Position numbers and translations under genes: made by a program
Assembly: GCA_964551015.1 (NCBI GenBank)
Contig: CAZKBP010000015.1
Location: forward strand, 1-64,000
From: CAZKBP01 sp964551015
GTDB lineage: Bacteria > Bacteroidota > Bacteroidia > Cytophagales > Microscillaceae
DNA length: 64,000 nt
Direction of reading: 5' to 3'
Notes under the pieces: generated by a model
What the model was told of the DNA's origin: nothing
Database searches by the model: none
Seen by the model: the letters and a program-made list of their open reading frames with translations, nothing else
Shown here: positions 26,383-35,533 of the stretch, one piece after another
Layout of the letters: each line of letters starts with the position of its first letter
How positions within the stretch are numbered: position 1 is the stretch's first letter

Positions 26383-27816
26383 TTATTGTTTAGTTAGCTT
26401 ATAGCGACCATTTACTAGGTCTACTTCCATTTTGTAAGTACCAGCTTCTTCAGGAGAAACAAAGTCGCCCCCTTGGAAAGCCAAATCTCCTTCTAATGGG
26501 GTGTTTTGTCCGCCTACGCCTACTTTGGTATCCCAGCTTCCATTAACGGGGAGTAATAAGTAACCATCAGAAGCGGCTAGCTCGATCGTAATTTCGTATT
26601 TTCCTTCTTCTATCTCGGTCAATTGTTGATCGGGCACAGGTACGGGATTGTTCCAGCCGCCAGGGGTTGCTCCTCCTACCAAGAAAAGATTCTCGATATT
26701 AGGTGCTTGTTGTTTGAACGTTCCGATGGTAGCACGAACGGGGTTTTCGCTTAGATCAACATTGATGGAAGTAGGGAAGCCAAAACCATTCACGCCTGGA
26801 TTATCTAATGAATCCTTGATCACGATGTATTCAGCGCCAGTTTTGGGCACAGCTGCGGCTACTTTGTTGGGGTTGCTGTCTAGGGTAGTCATCTCGATGG
26901 CTCCATCTAGGGTGGTAGCTCCTTTTTCTACTAAGAAATAAGTCGGAGCGTTTTCATCACTACCTACCTCGGCAACCACCGTGATTTTACCTGTTTCTAC
27001 TACGTTACTAGGTAATACTTCGGGCACTTCGTATTCTACCACAGGAAGGGTTTTGAAGTTATACACGATGGTGTTAAGATTTCCACCTGCGTGTATTTGG
27101 TTAGGCAGTGCTTCTCCATTAGGCCCTAAAAACTCCATAGGCCAATCGCCTAAGGTGAATTTAAAGTTATCCCCGCTATCAAATTGGTCAAGGAAGATAT
27201 AATAGCATTGGTCGCTGAGTTTAGTCAATTTGAAGTCAGGGTTACCGGGATTCCAGTTGCCATCTGCACCATTTTTCTCCATAAAATCTCCCACAATAAA
27301 CACGTCCATACCGGCCTCCGTGATGGCCTCACCCCCGGGGATAGAGACGAAAAGCCCTACTTTGCCACTAGGTACATCCGGGAATTCACAGTACTGAACC
27401 TCACGATTGTTGAGTACATTGATGTTGTACTCGATAAAATTACTGCCACTGGTTTGTCCATTGATAGCGATTTGTACCTTGTATTCACCAGAAGGTGCTA
27501 TATCGGGCGTGGGGAAAGGCACACTGAGATCAACACGATTCAGAGTGTTTGCAGAAATATTGCTCAAAGTACTAGAATACACATTATCAGCTGACTCTGT
27601 GGAGATGATATTCAAATCTACACGGTTCATATTGCTAGAACTAGCCGTAAAAGAAACGGTAATATTCGGGTTGGCATCCGTGACCTGCAAGAGGTCATTG
27701 TCTTCGATTTCAAATCCCTCTACAAAGGGAGATACTTCATCTTCCTGACAGCTCCACAACAAGAGCGAAGCCAAGCAGAAAGTAAATAATTGAATTAGGA
27801 TTCTTGTCTTTTTCAT
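26383..27816 (-). CDS. SusE/SusF-like outer-membrane glycan-binding lipoprotein
   Basis: A 477-residue lipoprotein with a signal peptide ending LLLWSCQEDE, Cys23 being the lipid anchor. The rest is beta-rich Ig-like repeats: an N-terminal domain (to about 140), then starch-binding-like modules with VFIVGDFMEKNGADGNWNP and NLFLVGGATPGGWNNP, the text typical of SusE/SusF carbohydrate-binding domains, each with exposed Trp. It would sit on the cell surface and hold alpha-glucan for SusC/SusD and the amylase. It lies 35 bases after susD. Confidence 0.88.
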   Translation of the reverse strand: MKKTRILIQLFTFCLASLLLWSCQEDEVSPFVEGFEIEDNDLLQVTDANPNITVSFTASSSNMNRVDLNIISTESADNVYSSTLSNISANTLNRVDLSVPFPTPDIAPSGEYKVQIAINGQTSGSNFIEYNINVLNNREVQYCEFPDVPSGKVGLFVSIPGGEAITEAGMDVFIVGDFMEKNGADGNWNPGNPDFKLTKLSDQCYYIFLDQFDSGDNFKFTLGDWPMEFLGPNGEALPNQIHAGGNLNTIVYNFKTLPVVEYEVPEVLPSNVVETGKITVVAEVGSDENAPTYFLVEKGATTLDGAIEMTTLDSNPNKVAAAVPKTGAEYIVIKDSLDNPGVNGFGFPTSINVDLSENPVRATIGTFKQQAPNIENLFLVGGATPGGWNNPVPVPDQQLTEIEEGKYEITIELAASDGYLLLPVNGSWDTKVGVGGQNTPLEGDLAFQGGDFVSPEEAGTYKMEVDLVNGRYKLTKQ

Positions 27817-27851
27817 CGTTGGTTTTGTTTTTATTATAAGAAGTTGACAGA

Positions 27852-29333
27852 TTAATAGCCTTCGTTTTGGGTTAAAGTGGGGTTATCAGAAATAGCTTCT
27901 GATGGAATTGGGAAAAGCTTGTAAATATCACTACTTACAGGCTTGAAGGCACGCGCCTGCGTGAAAGTGCCAAAGCGAATCATGTCCTGTCGGCGATGGC
28001 CTTCCCAGCATAATTCTCTTCCACGCTCATCATAAATTTCCTCCAGAGTCATTGTCCCATTAAAACTATCTAGACCAGCGCGATTGCGTACTTGATCTAC
28101 TAAGGCACGTGCTTCGGCCTCAGAGCCACCATTGCGAAGCAAGGCTTCTGCTTTGGTCAAGAGCACATCGGCATAGCGGAACACGGGGAAATCATTGGAG
28201 GCTGTGCCACCGTCATAGGGAGGCACGGGTAGATATTTAGAACTTCTGGCTCCGTCGGTAATCCCAGCACTCGTCAGCGAAGAAATTTCTAAGCGATAAG
28301 AGACACCACCCGGTTGATCGCCCAAGAGCCACTGTGCTTTGCGCTTATCTGTGTCGTCATAAGTATTGATAAAGTCTTGGTGAGCAGTGGCTCCGTTCCA
28401 AGTGCTAAAACCAAAGAGGGCATTGCCGTGAGGACCGTGCAAAGAGCGGATACCGATAATATTGCGGGGGGCATTATTACCATCTACGAAAACCGAAAGA
28501 ATTACTTCTTGGTCAGGGAGCACATCTCCAAAAATCGCTTCATTTCCTGCATTATCGTAAAGAGTAGGAACCAATGAGAAACCCCCTTCATTGATAATTT
28601 TATCACAAGCGGCGATGGTTTCGGCCCAACGAGGTGTGCCTGTGTAAACTTCTGCATTCAGGTTTACTTTTGCTAAGAGCGCGTAGGCAGCCCATCTATT
28701 GAATCGTCCATAAAACTCCCCGCCTTTGGTTGCTGACAGTAAATCTGCATTCGCTTCAAGTTCATCGATGACAAATTGAAAGATTTCGGCACGAGGTGTC
28801 TGTGGGATTTGGTCAACGGTTACGTTATTTTCTGTGTAGAAAGGCACATCACCCCAGCCGTCCAAGAGCATATAATAGAAGTAGGCACGTAGTACTTTGG
28901 CCTCGGCGATACGAGCTTGACTGGCTCCAGCATCAGTTAATAGCTCCACCGCTAGATTGGAGCTAAATACGCCTCGGTAGAGCCACTCCCAAGTATTATT
29001 CATAAATTCTTGAGAACCCGTCCAGGTATGCGTGTACATTTGTCTCCAGATACCATTATCATCCCAAGCTCCATCCGAACGGGTAGGAATAAGCATTTCA
29101 TCGGTGGATGTTTCATTCAAGTCAAACCAGCCTCGGTCTCCACCTGCAACTCCTTTACCATTAAAGTCACCTCGGACTTCATTGTAAATAGCCGCTAGTG
29201 CAGCATTCACGCCTGTTTCCGTAGCGTAGAACTGATCGGCTGGTGTTCTACCGAAAGTACCTTCTTCTAAATCTGTACAACCTACGAAGGCGACAGAGAG
29301 AAATAAGGACAATATATAAATTAACTTTTTCAT
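27852..29333 (-). CDS. SusD/RagB family outer-membrane nutrient-binding lipoprotein
   Basis: A 493-residue surface lipoprotein (LSVAFVGCTDLEEG; Cys19) that forms the lid on the SusC channel. The body is helical with TPR-like pairs, for example AEAKVLRAYFYYMLLDGWGD, the usual SusD signature region, and FNRWAAYALLAKVNL. The C-terminal part has EIYDERGRELCWEGHRRQDMIRFG, another strong SusD hallmark. Length is normal. It starts 48 bases after the susC stop, and susE follows. Given the neighbouring amylase, an alpha-glucan ligand is inferred. Confidence 0.96.
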   Translation of the reverse strand: MKKLIYILSLFLSVAFVGCTDLEEGTFGRTPADQFYATETGVNAALAAIYNEVRGDFNGKGVAGGDRGWFDLNETSTDEMLIPTRSDGAWDDNGIWRQMYTHTWTGSQEFMNNTWEWLYRGVFSSNLAVELLTDAGASQARIAEAKVLRAYFYYMLLDGWGDVPFYTENNVTVDQIPQTPRAEIFQFVIDELEANADLLSATKGGEFYGRFNRWAAYALLAKVNLNAEVYTGTPRWAETIAACDKIINEGGFSLVPTLYDNAGNEAIFGDVLPDQEVILSVFVDGNNAPRNIIGIRSLHGPHGNALFGFSTWNGATAHQDFINTYDDTDKRKAQWLLGDQPGGVSYRLEISSLTSAGITDGARSSKYLPVPPYDGGTASNDFPVFRYADVLLTKAEALLRNGGSEAEARALVDQVRNRAGLDSFNGTMTLEEIYDERGRELCWEGHRRQDMIRFGTFTQARAFKPVSSDIYKLFPIPSEAISDNPTLTQNEGY

Positions 29334-29381
29334 TTTGAATTAGGTCTTTATGTTTACTTTAACTGTTTTATTTTGATTGAA

Positions 29382-32300
29382 TTATTGAAAACTTACATTA
29401 AGTCCCAAAGCGTAGCTCTGTATACGAGGGTAAATTCCATTATCAATCCCAGAGCCACCACCACCACTGATGTTTAGCTCTGGATCAATACCTGAGTAGT
29501 CGGTGATGACGAATAAGTTGTTAGCGGTAAATGATAAACGGAACGATTTCACTACTCCCCAGTTACTGGTATTGAAATTATAACCTAGTGATATATTTTC
29601 TAAACGTACAAAATCACCATCTTCTAGCCATAGATCAGAGGCATAAGTGATATTATTGATACCTATCCCTAGCGCACTTTGGAGAACATTTCCTTGTCCG
29701 AGTGTACCCAAGGCACTGAGCGTAGCACGGCGGGCATTGTAAATTTTATGCCCATGAGCACCTCTTAATACTAGTCCTAGATCAAAGTTTTTGTAAGTGA
29801 AGCTTGGTGTAAAGGCCCAAGTTACTTTGGGAAGTGCTTGTCCAGCAATGTAGCGATCATCATTTTCTCTATTTCCATCTTCCACCACGCCATCTCCATC
29901 CAAATCATCAATAATTTGTGTCCCTGTATCGTCTACACCTGCGTGGCGGAAGAGATAGAACGTTCCCACAGGTTGACCGATAATCAGGTGATTAATGGCA
30001 TTATTAGTGGAAGCTACGCCAGTAGTACCTCCTGCTCCCCATATTACATAATTAGTCTCTAAGGGTACGCCATCGAGGGTACCATTTAGCTCTCGGACTT
30101 CGGTCTGGTTAGCAGTTAGATTTCCGCTGAGGGTTACTGTAAAATCATTTGTCCTCACTGCTTCGTAATTGAGAGAAACCTCCACTCCTTGGTTTAATAA
30201 CTCTCCCACATTTGCAAAGATAGTAGGGAAAGGATAAGGCGGCTGAGGTACATCATATTGAAATAGAAGCTCACTCGTAATACCATAGTAATAATCTACA
30301 CTACCATACAGGCGATCATTCAGGACGCCAAAGTCCACTCCAACATTAAACATTCTTCTCACTTCCCATTGCAAATCAGGATTTGCATTCTGTGTAATGG
30401 CTACGTTAGGGATTAGTTCACCACCAAAGAAAGTCGTTCCGCTAGGGTCGGCCAACCTTACTGAATTCAATGGCCCTAGAGCATCTTGACTACCTGTTTC
30501 GCCATAACCTACCCGTAGTTTTAACTCATCAATGAAGCTGACGTTAGACATAAAAGCCTCATCCGAGATACGCCAAGCAGCCGAGGCAGCATAAAAATTT
30601 CCCCATTCGTTATTATCTCCAAAAACCGAGGCTCCATCTCTACGATAGCTCAGGGTCAATAGATATCTATCTTTGAAGCCATAATTCACTCTTCCCAAAA
30701 AAGAAACCAGCGTACGATCACTTCCTCCAGAGAAAACATCTCCTTGACGAGAAAGGTCAGCGTTAGCAGCGTCAAGGGCATTGAGATTATCAGGAGTATC
30801 CGTCAAGAAGCCACGGGCGGTAGCGCCGTAGTTCTCGAAAATCTGTTTTTGCCATTCATATACACCAATGATATCAAAGCTATGATCTCCTAATTGTTTC
30901 TTGTAGTTAAGAATTAGGTTAAGTAATTTCTCATCGGAGGTATTAGTTTGGCGGGTAGCAATTCCGTCTAGATCTGTGGCACCAATATTACGTGCATCCT
31001 CCCGAGTGGTAAGTGGGGATACATATTGCTCATACTCGCGACTTGTACGCCGCCAAGTACCAAAGGCAGTAGCGGTAAGCCCTTCAATGATTTCGTATTC
31101 TGTTCGTAGACTTCCAAAGAAACTAATTGTTTCGTCTCTATCAATAATCTCGCGGGTACGAGCCAGAGGATTGATGTAAGCAAAGCTATTTTGGTCAATA
31201 AAATAGGGGCCAGTTTCAGGGAAAGCAGGGCCATCCGGGGCAAAAATGGGATCAGTAGGACGACGTGTGATCGCTTCTGCAATACGCTCTCCATTATTAA
31301 AATCTTGATTGCGAACGGAAGCGTTCAGATTAAAAGAAAATTTGAATTTGTCGTTTAGTGCCGTCTGAGTCCCCTGAAAACGTCCGATAAAATTATCTGC
31401 CTTAGATTTTTTTACGATTCCTTCTTCTAGCAAAGCAGTTACAGATGTACGATAGGTAAAATTCTCACTCCCTCCGGAGATGGCTAAATTATGAGTATTA
31501 GTGTAAGCATTACGGGTTACTTCGTCAAACCAATCCGTATTACCCCCAAAATCGCCCCCCGAAAGCCCACGCGCCTCGGCAGCTGCTCTCCATTCGGCAG
31601 CGTTCAAGACATCATATTCTTCGGCTACGGTTTGCAAGGCTACTGTCCCACTGTATTCAACTACAGCCTTACCTCGTTTACCTTGTTTGGTAGTAACTAA
31701 TACTACACCAGCCGCACCGCGCGAACCATAAATGGCCGTAGCGGAGGCATCTTTGAGAATATCGATAGATTCAATCTCGCTAGGAGGGATTTGATTTAAG
31801 ATACCTAGATTGCTCTGGATTCCGTCAATTACCACGAGAGGATCACTTGCCCCAACTAGTGTAGTAATTCCTCTCACGCGGATGCTTGGCCCTTGCCCGG
31901 GCTCACTTCCTACCTGATTAATGGTAACTCCAGCGGCGCGTCCCGTTAATTGCTGAAGAGGGTTGGTAACAGGGCCGGGGTTAAAATCCTCAGCACCAAT
32001 TTTGGTGATGGCTCCGGTGAGGTCTTTCTTTTGTTGGGTACCATAGCCTACGACCACAATCTCAGACAGCCCCTGTATGTCTTCGGCCAAAGAAACATCC
32101 AGCGTGTTTTCGGCACCCACGGTAATTTCTTGGGTGGTATAACCAATGGATTGAAAGACTAATACTTCGCCTTGGGAGGCTGCTAAGCTGTAATTTCCCT
32201 CAAAATCGGTTACGGTTCCACGGGTGGTTTCTTTAACATAGACACTGACACCAGGCACTCCCTCGCCGTTGGCATCTACCACCTTGCCCGTGATGGTTCT

Positions 32301-32459
32301 TTGCTGTGCCCAAGCCGGCGACACAGAGAAAGAGAACCCAAGCCAAAGAACGAGGAGGCATCGCAGAGCCAGCCTGAGATCTTTCGCTGTGTATAGTACA
32401 TTGACCAAAGAAGAGCCTTTGCCTGCTTCGGTCAAATGATCCAAGTAGATTTTTTTCAT
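29382..32459 (-). CDS. SusC/RagA family TonB-dependent outer-membrane transporter
   Basis: A 1025-residue importer. Residues 1-30 form an unusually long charged leader before the hydrophobic signal core (LRCLLVLWLGFSFSVSPAWA, cleavage near 51). A carboxypeptidase-like regulatory domain follows (TITGKVVDANGEGVPGVSV, FEGNYSL), then the plug (LSEIVVVGYGTQQKKDLTGAI, DPLVVIDGI, IESIDILKDASATAIYGSRGAAGV) and a 22-strand barrel ending in Phe-Gln (LNVSFQ). It would take up oligosaccharides with energy from TonB/ExbBD, which are not in this window. It is the first gene of the locus, divergent from lacI. Confidence 0.97.
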   Translation of the reverse strand: MKKIYLDHLTEAGKGSSLVNVLYTAKDLRLALRCLLVLWLGFSFSVSPAWAQQRTITGKVVDANGEGVPGVSVYVKETTRGTVTDFEGNYSLAASQGEVLVFQSIGYTTQEITVGAENTLDVSLAEDIQGLSEIVVVGYGTQQKKDLTGAITKIGAEDFNPGPVTNPLQQLTGRAAGVTINQVGSEPGQGPSIRVRGITTLVGASDPLVVIDGIQSNLGILNQIPPSEIESIDILKDASATAIYGSRGAAGVVLVTTKQGKRGKAVVEYSGTVALQTVAEEYDVLNAAEWRAAAEARGLSGGDFGGNTDWFDEVTRNAYTNTHNLAISGGSENFTYRTSVTALLEEGIVKKSKADNFIGRFQGTQTALNDKFKFSFNLNASVRNQDFNNGERIAEAITRRPTDPIFAPDGPAFPETGPYFIDQNSFAYINPLARTREIIDRDETISFFGSLRTEYEIIEGLTATAFGTWRRTSREYEQYVSPLTTREDARNIGATDLDGIATRQTNTSDEKLLNLILNYKKQLGDHSFDIIGVYEWQKQIFENYGATARGFLTDTPDNLNALDAANADLSRQGDVFSGGSDRTLVSFLGRVNYGFKDRYLLTLSYRRDGASVFGDNNEWGNFYAASAAWRISDEAFMSNVSFIDELKLRVGYGETGSQDALGPLNSVRLADPSGTTFFGGELIPNVAITQNANPDLQWEVRRMFNVGVDFGVLNDRLYGSVDYYYGITSELLFQYDVPQPPYPFPTIFANVGELLNQGVEVSLNYEAVRTNDFTVTLSGNLTANQTEVRELNGTLDGVPLETNYVIWGAGGTTGVASTNNAINHLIIGQPVGTFYLFRHAGVDDTGTQIIDDLDGDGVVEDGNRENDDRYIAGQALPKVTWAFTPSFTYKNFDLGLVLRGAHGHKIYNARRATLSALGTLGQGNVLQSALGIGINNITYASDLWLEDGDFVRLENISLGYNFNTSNWGVVKSFRLSFTANNLFVITDYSGIDPELNISGGGGSGIDNGIYPRIQSYALGLNVSFQ

Positions 32460-32647
32460 CTTGAAAACGGTTTTGATTTGAAAGTTTGGATAAATCCTTT
32501 GATTTTTGTGCTGCTCTCGAGCAGAATCTCTAGGAATAGTTATGTTCTTATGCTATGAATATAGAGTGATTGAAGTGTTACTCTGGTCAATTATAGTAAA
32601 TTTTTCTGAAAAAAAATCCAATTTTCATCTGCAAAACGCCTCTTTTT

Positions 32648-32661
32648 TTACGGGAACGTAA
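32648..32661. promoter_or_regulatory. Inverted repeat next to the LacI-type operator
   Basis: TTACG-GGAA-CGTAA is a perfect 5-bp inverted repeat with a 4-base spacer, directly joined to the larger palindrome at 32662-32677. It could be a second half of a tandem operator. Confidence 0.4.
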
Positions 32662-32677
32662 CCGCAAACGATTGCGG
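32662..32677. promoter_or_regulatory. LacI-family operator-like palindrome
   Basis: CCGCAA-ACGA-TTGCGG is a perfect 6-bp inverted repeat around a 4-base centre. Its core GCAAACGATTGC closely resembles the CG-centred operators of LacI-family regulators (GCAAACG-type half sites). It is about 203 bases from both the susC and the lacI start codons, as expected for a site controlling the divergent pair. Confidence 0.7.
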
Positions 32678-32708
32678 AAAGCAAACAATCAGGGGCAAAA
32701 TTTTTTTT

Positions 32709-32724
32709 TCTCTAAATTTAGAGA
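32709..32724. promoter_or_regulatory. 16-bp perfect palindrome in the susC-lacI control region
   Basis: TCTCTAAATTTAGAGA is fully self-complementary without a spacer. Its binding partner is unknown. It lies 32 bases to the lacI side of the LacI-type operator and could be a second regulator site. Confidence 0.4.
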
Positions 32725-32828
32725 TGTAACTAATTCAACACTCTAGTCGATCGGGCAGGAAAAGTGCAAATATTAATATTTTAATGCTTTATTGAACATT
32801 AAGGGTTTTTTTCTTGTTTTTAAAGTTG

Positions 32829-32858
32829 TTTGTGAAACAGATTCTTCTGCTATTTTTG
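32829..32858 (+). promoter_or_regulatory. Candidate lacI promoter
   Basis: TTTG at 32829-32832 and TATTTTTG (fits TAnnTTTG) at 32851-32858 are separated by 18 bases, close to the 19-21 of the Bacteroidota consensus. Transcription would begin near 32865, giving a leader of about 16 bases before the lacI ATG. Confidence 0.45.
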
Positions 32859-32880
32859 GTAAATCACAAATTTATCGCTT

Positions 32881-33918
32881 ATGAAAAGTGGGCAAACTAC
32901 CATCAAGGATATTGCAAAGGCTTTGAATATTTCTCCCTCTACTGTATCGAGAGCCTTGAAAGATCATCCTGACATTAGTCAAGAAACAAAGAGAAATGTT
33001 GTAGAACTAGCCGATCGCTTGAATTACGAGCCAAACACGATCGCCCTGAGCCTGCGCAATAGCAAGACCAATACCATCGGGATTATCATTCCTAAGATCG
33101 TGCATCATTTTTTTTCTACGGTCATCAGTGGCATCGAAGACATTGCCCACGAGCAAGGCTATAACGTGATTATTGCCCAATCTAATGAATCTTACTCCCG
33201 AGAAGTAGAAAGCGTGAAAGCCATGGTATCTAGCCGAGTGGACGCTTTATTTATTTCCATTTCCAGAGAAACCCAAGACTACGCCCATTTTAGAATGTTA
33301 GAAAGGAAGAATATTCCCTTGTTATTTTTCGACCGTATCTGCCCTGATTTAGATACAAATCGTATCGTGGTTGAGGATTATCAAGGTGCCTTTGAAGCCG
33401 TAAAACACTTGATTCAAGAGGGCTGTCGGGATATTCTCCACTTGGCAGGGCCTCCTCGTCTTATCATCAGTGAAGAACGAAAGCGGGGCTATCTAGATGC
33501 GCTCCGTGCTAATGGGCTGCCTATTCGTGAAGAATTAATCATGACCGCTGATAATCAAGAGCTCGGCTATCAGACGACACAAGGCCTGCTCAGAGATGGG
33601 CGCCACATAGATGGTATTTTTGCAAACAATGACCCCACGGCCATCGGGGCCATGATGGCCATTAAAGAAATAGGACTTTCTATCCCGCAAGATATAGCCG
33701 TGATTGGTTTTGAAGATGCGCCCATAGCTCAGGTCATAGAACCTCATCTGAGCAGTGTACGACAGCCTGGATTTGAAATGGGGCAAGCCGCGGCTCAGCT
33801 CTTTCTAGACCATAGTCTTAGATTAGCGAAGTCAGAAAACGTAACTCCTGAAACCAAGATTTTCAAAACTACGCTCCTACAAAGAGCTTCTACCCAAAAA
33901 CTTAGACGGAGTCTCTAA
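32881..33918 (+). CDS. LacI family transcriptional regulator of the Sus locus
   Basis: A 345-residue DNA-binding regulator. The LacI helix-turn-helix and hinge are at residues 5-60 (TIKDIAKALNISPSTVSRAL, then YEPNTIALSLRNSKT). The periplasmic-binding-protein-like sensor domain follows (TNTIGIIIPKIVHHFFS, DALFISISRE, GIFANNDPTAIGAM, IAVIGFEDAPIA). Given the divergent Sus genes it probably senses a sugar from alpha-glucan breakdown and represses or activates susC onwards. The palindrome at 32662-32677 is its likely site and would also permit autoregulation. Its stop overlaps the stop of the convergent TPR gene by four bases. Confidence 0.93.
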   Translation: MKSGQTTIKDIAKALNISPSTVSRALKDHPDISQETKRNVVELADRLNYEPNTIALSLRNSKTNTIGIIIPKIVHHFFSTVISGIEDIAHEQGYNVIIAQSNESYSREVESVKAMVSSRVDALFISISRETQDYAHFRMLERKNIPLLFFDRICPDLDTNRIVVEDYQGAFEAVKHLIQEGCRDILHLAGPPRLIISEERKRGYLDALRANGLPIREELIMTADNQELGYQTTQGLLRDGRHIDGIFANNDPTAIGAMMAIKEIGLSIPQDIAVIGFEDAPIAQVIEPHLSSVRQPGFEMGQAAAQLFLDHSLRLAKSENVTPETKIFKTTLLQRASTQKLRRSL

Positions 33919-35081
33919 GGCAAATTTTGACTTTCTGCCTCTCTTCTGCGCATTTCTTCCTCTCTTTGGAGTCTTTCTTCTGTTAGTTTTCGGTAATAAG
34001 CTTTCCGTAAAGAGTCTTCATAAGCTAGTTGCTCGGCCAGGCGTATTTCATTCTCTATGCTACGATAAACCTCTCTCGCTTGGTAATGGTTGGGGTCTAA
34101 ATCAATTGCTTTTTCAAGCGTCTCAAGAGCCAGCGTGCGCTTACCCAGCCGCCGGTACGTTACACCCAAATAGTAGTGTGCCGCAGCGTTTTCTGGTTCT
34201 TGGTCGAGGGTACTTTGCAGATAAGCTTGAGCTTCTTTATAGTTTTGATTATCAAAGGCGTTTTTTCCTAGATAATAACCTGCCTCCGTCAGCTTAGGGG
34301 CTCCTTCAAAGGCTTTGCGATAGTAGAAAAGAGTACTGTCCTTGTAAAAAAGGCGTTTTCGGAAAGCTCGAGCTTTATTGAAATTCAAAAGGCTATTTTC
34401 TGGGGCAAAGCCTAATCCTAGATCGGCATATTTAATAGCACGTTGGTACAGTTCGTATTGATAGTAAAGCTCCGAAAAAGTGTTGTACACAGCAACATAA
34501 TCTGATTTTAGGCGCAGGGCTTTCTTTAAATTGACCACCGCCTGTGTACTATCTCCCTGACTCAAAGCAGTTTTGGCTTTCCAATAATAAACCCTAGGGT
34601 CGGTTTGGGTGAGGCTCAATGCTTGGTTGAGATAATTAGTGGCTTTTTCATAGCTTTTACTGCGATAATATAATTCTCCACTTAGAATTACCGCTTCCAG
34701 ATTTAATGGACTTTCAGAATAAATTTTTTGGATTTGCTCGCTTGCTTGCGCGTACTGTTCTAAGTGATGATAGATCTGTGCGGCTAAGAAATGGTATTTG
34801 TCCTTAGCACTGAGACTATCTACCGATAAGGCCTTTTTGATCTGTTCTAGTGCCAAGACGGCCTTTCCTTCTTGCTGTAACAAAAGGGCTTTTTTGTAAT
34901 AATTTTCAGGTTCCTGTGGATAGTTCTCAATGGCATCATCCAAGGCCTCGATACTCAGGGGAGATCGGATATTATCAGGAGGAGGCACTTGATAAATGCG
35001 ATCGTTAACCGGATTGTAGCGATCACAGGAAAGAATACTAAAACTAATAACGATATAAAATAAGGTGACTAATCTGTGCAT
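33915..35081 (-). CDS. Tetratricopeptide repeat lipoprotein
   Basis: A 388-residue protein from the ATG at 35081 (MHRLVTLFYIV). A longer frame from 35156 would place 25 charged residues before the signal, so the shorter start is chosen. The signal ends SFSILSCDRY, Cys19 being the lipid anchor. About eight TPR units follow, for example YKKALLLQQEGKAVLALEQI, VYYWKAKTALSQGDSTQA and AAHYYLGVTYRRLGKRTLA, and the protein ends in a charged helix rich in Glu and Arg (LTEERLQREEEMRRREAE). It is probably a periplasm-facing scaffold; the partner is unknown. It ends tail to tail with lacI. Confidence 0.85.
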   Translation of the reverse strand: MHRLVTLFYIVISFSILSCDRYNPVNDRIYQVPPPDNIRSPLSIEALDDAIENYPQEPENYYKKALLLQQEGKAVLALEQIKKALSVDSLSAKDKYHFLAAQIYHHLEQYAQASEQIQKIYSESPLNLEAVILSGELYYRSKSYEKATNYLNQALSLTQTDPRVYYWKAKTALSQGDSTQAVVNLKKALRLKSDYVAVYNTFSELYYQYELYQRAIKYADLGLGFAPENSLLNFNKARAFRKRLFYKDSTLFYYRKAFEGAPKLTEAGYYLGKNAFDNQNYKEAQAYLQSTLDQEPENAAAHYYLGVTYRRLGKRTLALETLEKAIDLDPNHYQAREVYRSIENEIRLAEQLAYEDSLRKAYYRKLTEERLQREEEMRRREAESQNLP

Positions 35082-35533
35082 GGGCTTCCTCTTTAATTTA
35101 AGGTATCGTGGTTTGGAAAATACCTTTCCGCCAGATTTTTTGCAAAGATAAATCATTTATGGTGGAATGTGAGTAATGTATTTTGTTCGTAGATGAACAA
35201 GGAGATGTATCAATCCGAACAGGTTTTCACAGAAATTAAGTTTTTGAAATTTGCTAAATGCTCATAGCCAAGGTTTTAAACTACTTTGTATTGCAAGGTA
35301 CAATGTTTGTCTCTAATTCAGTAAAGGTTTTCAAGCCATATGACCATCTACTTTTTATCATATAAACAGAGAATAGATTTTTACTGCTGAGTGGGAAGCA
35401 GCCACTACTATGAGCGAATAGGCCAAGATGCTTCTTTTCCTTATACAATGCTTTTGTTTTAATGTTTAATGTTAATCTGTCAAATAGTAGACCTAAGTTG
35501 GGTCTGCTATTTTTTATGGGCTAGAAACTAGCT
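35082..35533. other. Gene-poor gap between the TPR lipoprotein and Nudix genes
   Basis: No convincing gene is seen in this 452-base stretch. The longest suggestive frame is a 24-codon plus-strand frame at 35193 (MNKEMYQSEQVFTEIKF), too short to support. A terminator-like hairpin lies at 35483-35515. Confidence 0.5.
35483..35515. terminator. Terminator-like hairpin downstream of the Nudix gene
   Basis: AATAGTAGACC and GGTCTGCTATT form an 11-bp stem with one G-T wobble and a 7-base loop. The T run (TTTTTT) is on the plus-strand side. The site is 20 bases past the minus-strand Nudix stop, so it may act for that gene despite the weaker T run on that strand, or belong to an unseen plus-strand transcript. 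Confidence 0.55.

Larger units (their letters stand above)
32460..32880. promoter_or_regulatory. Divergent control region between susC and lacI
   Basis: This 421-base AT-rich stretch has no gene. It holds two adjacent inverted repeats (32648-32677), a 16-bp palindrome (32709-32724), a candidate lacI promoter (32829-32858), and a small inverted repeat CTGCTC-TC-GAGCAG at 32511-32524 in the susC leader. No convincing TAnnTTTG box pointing to susC was found. Confidence 0.7.

Noticed and set aside
35193..35267. Short plus-strand frame (MNKEMYQSEQVFTEIKF) in the gap near 35.2 kb
   Set aside because: Only 24 codons, without homologue or promoter; length is expected by chance in AT-rich DNA.
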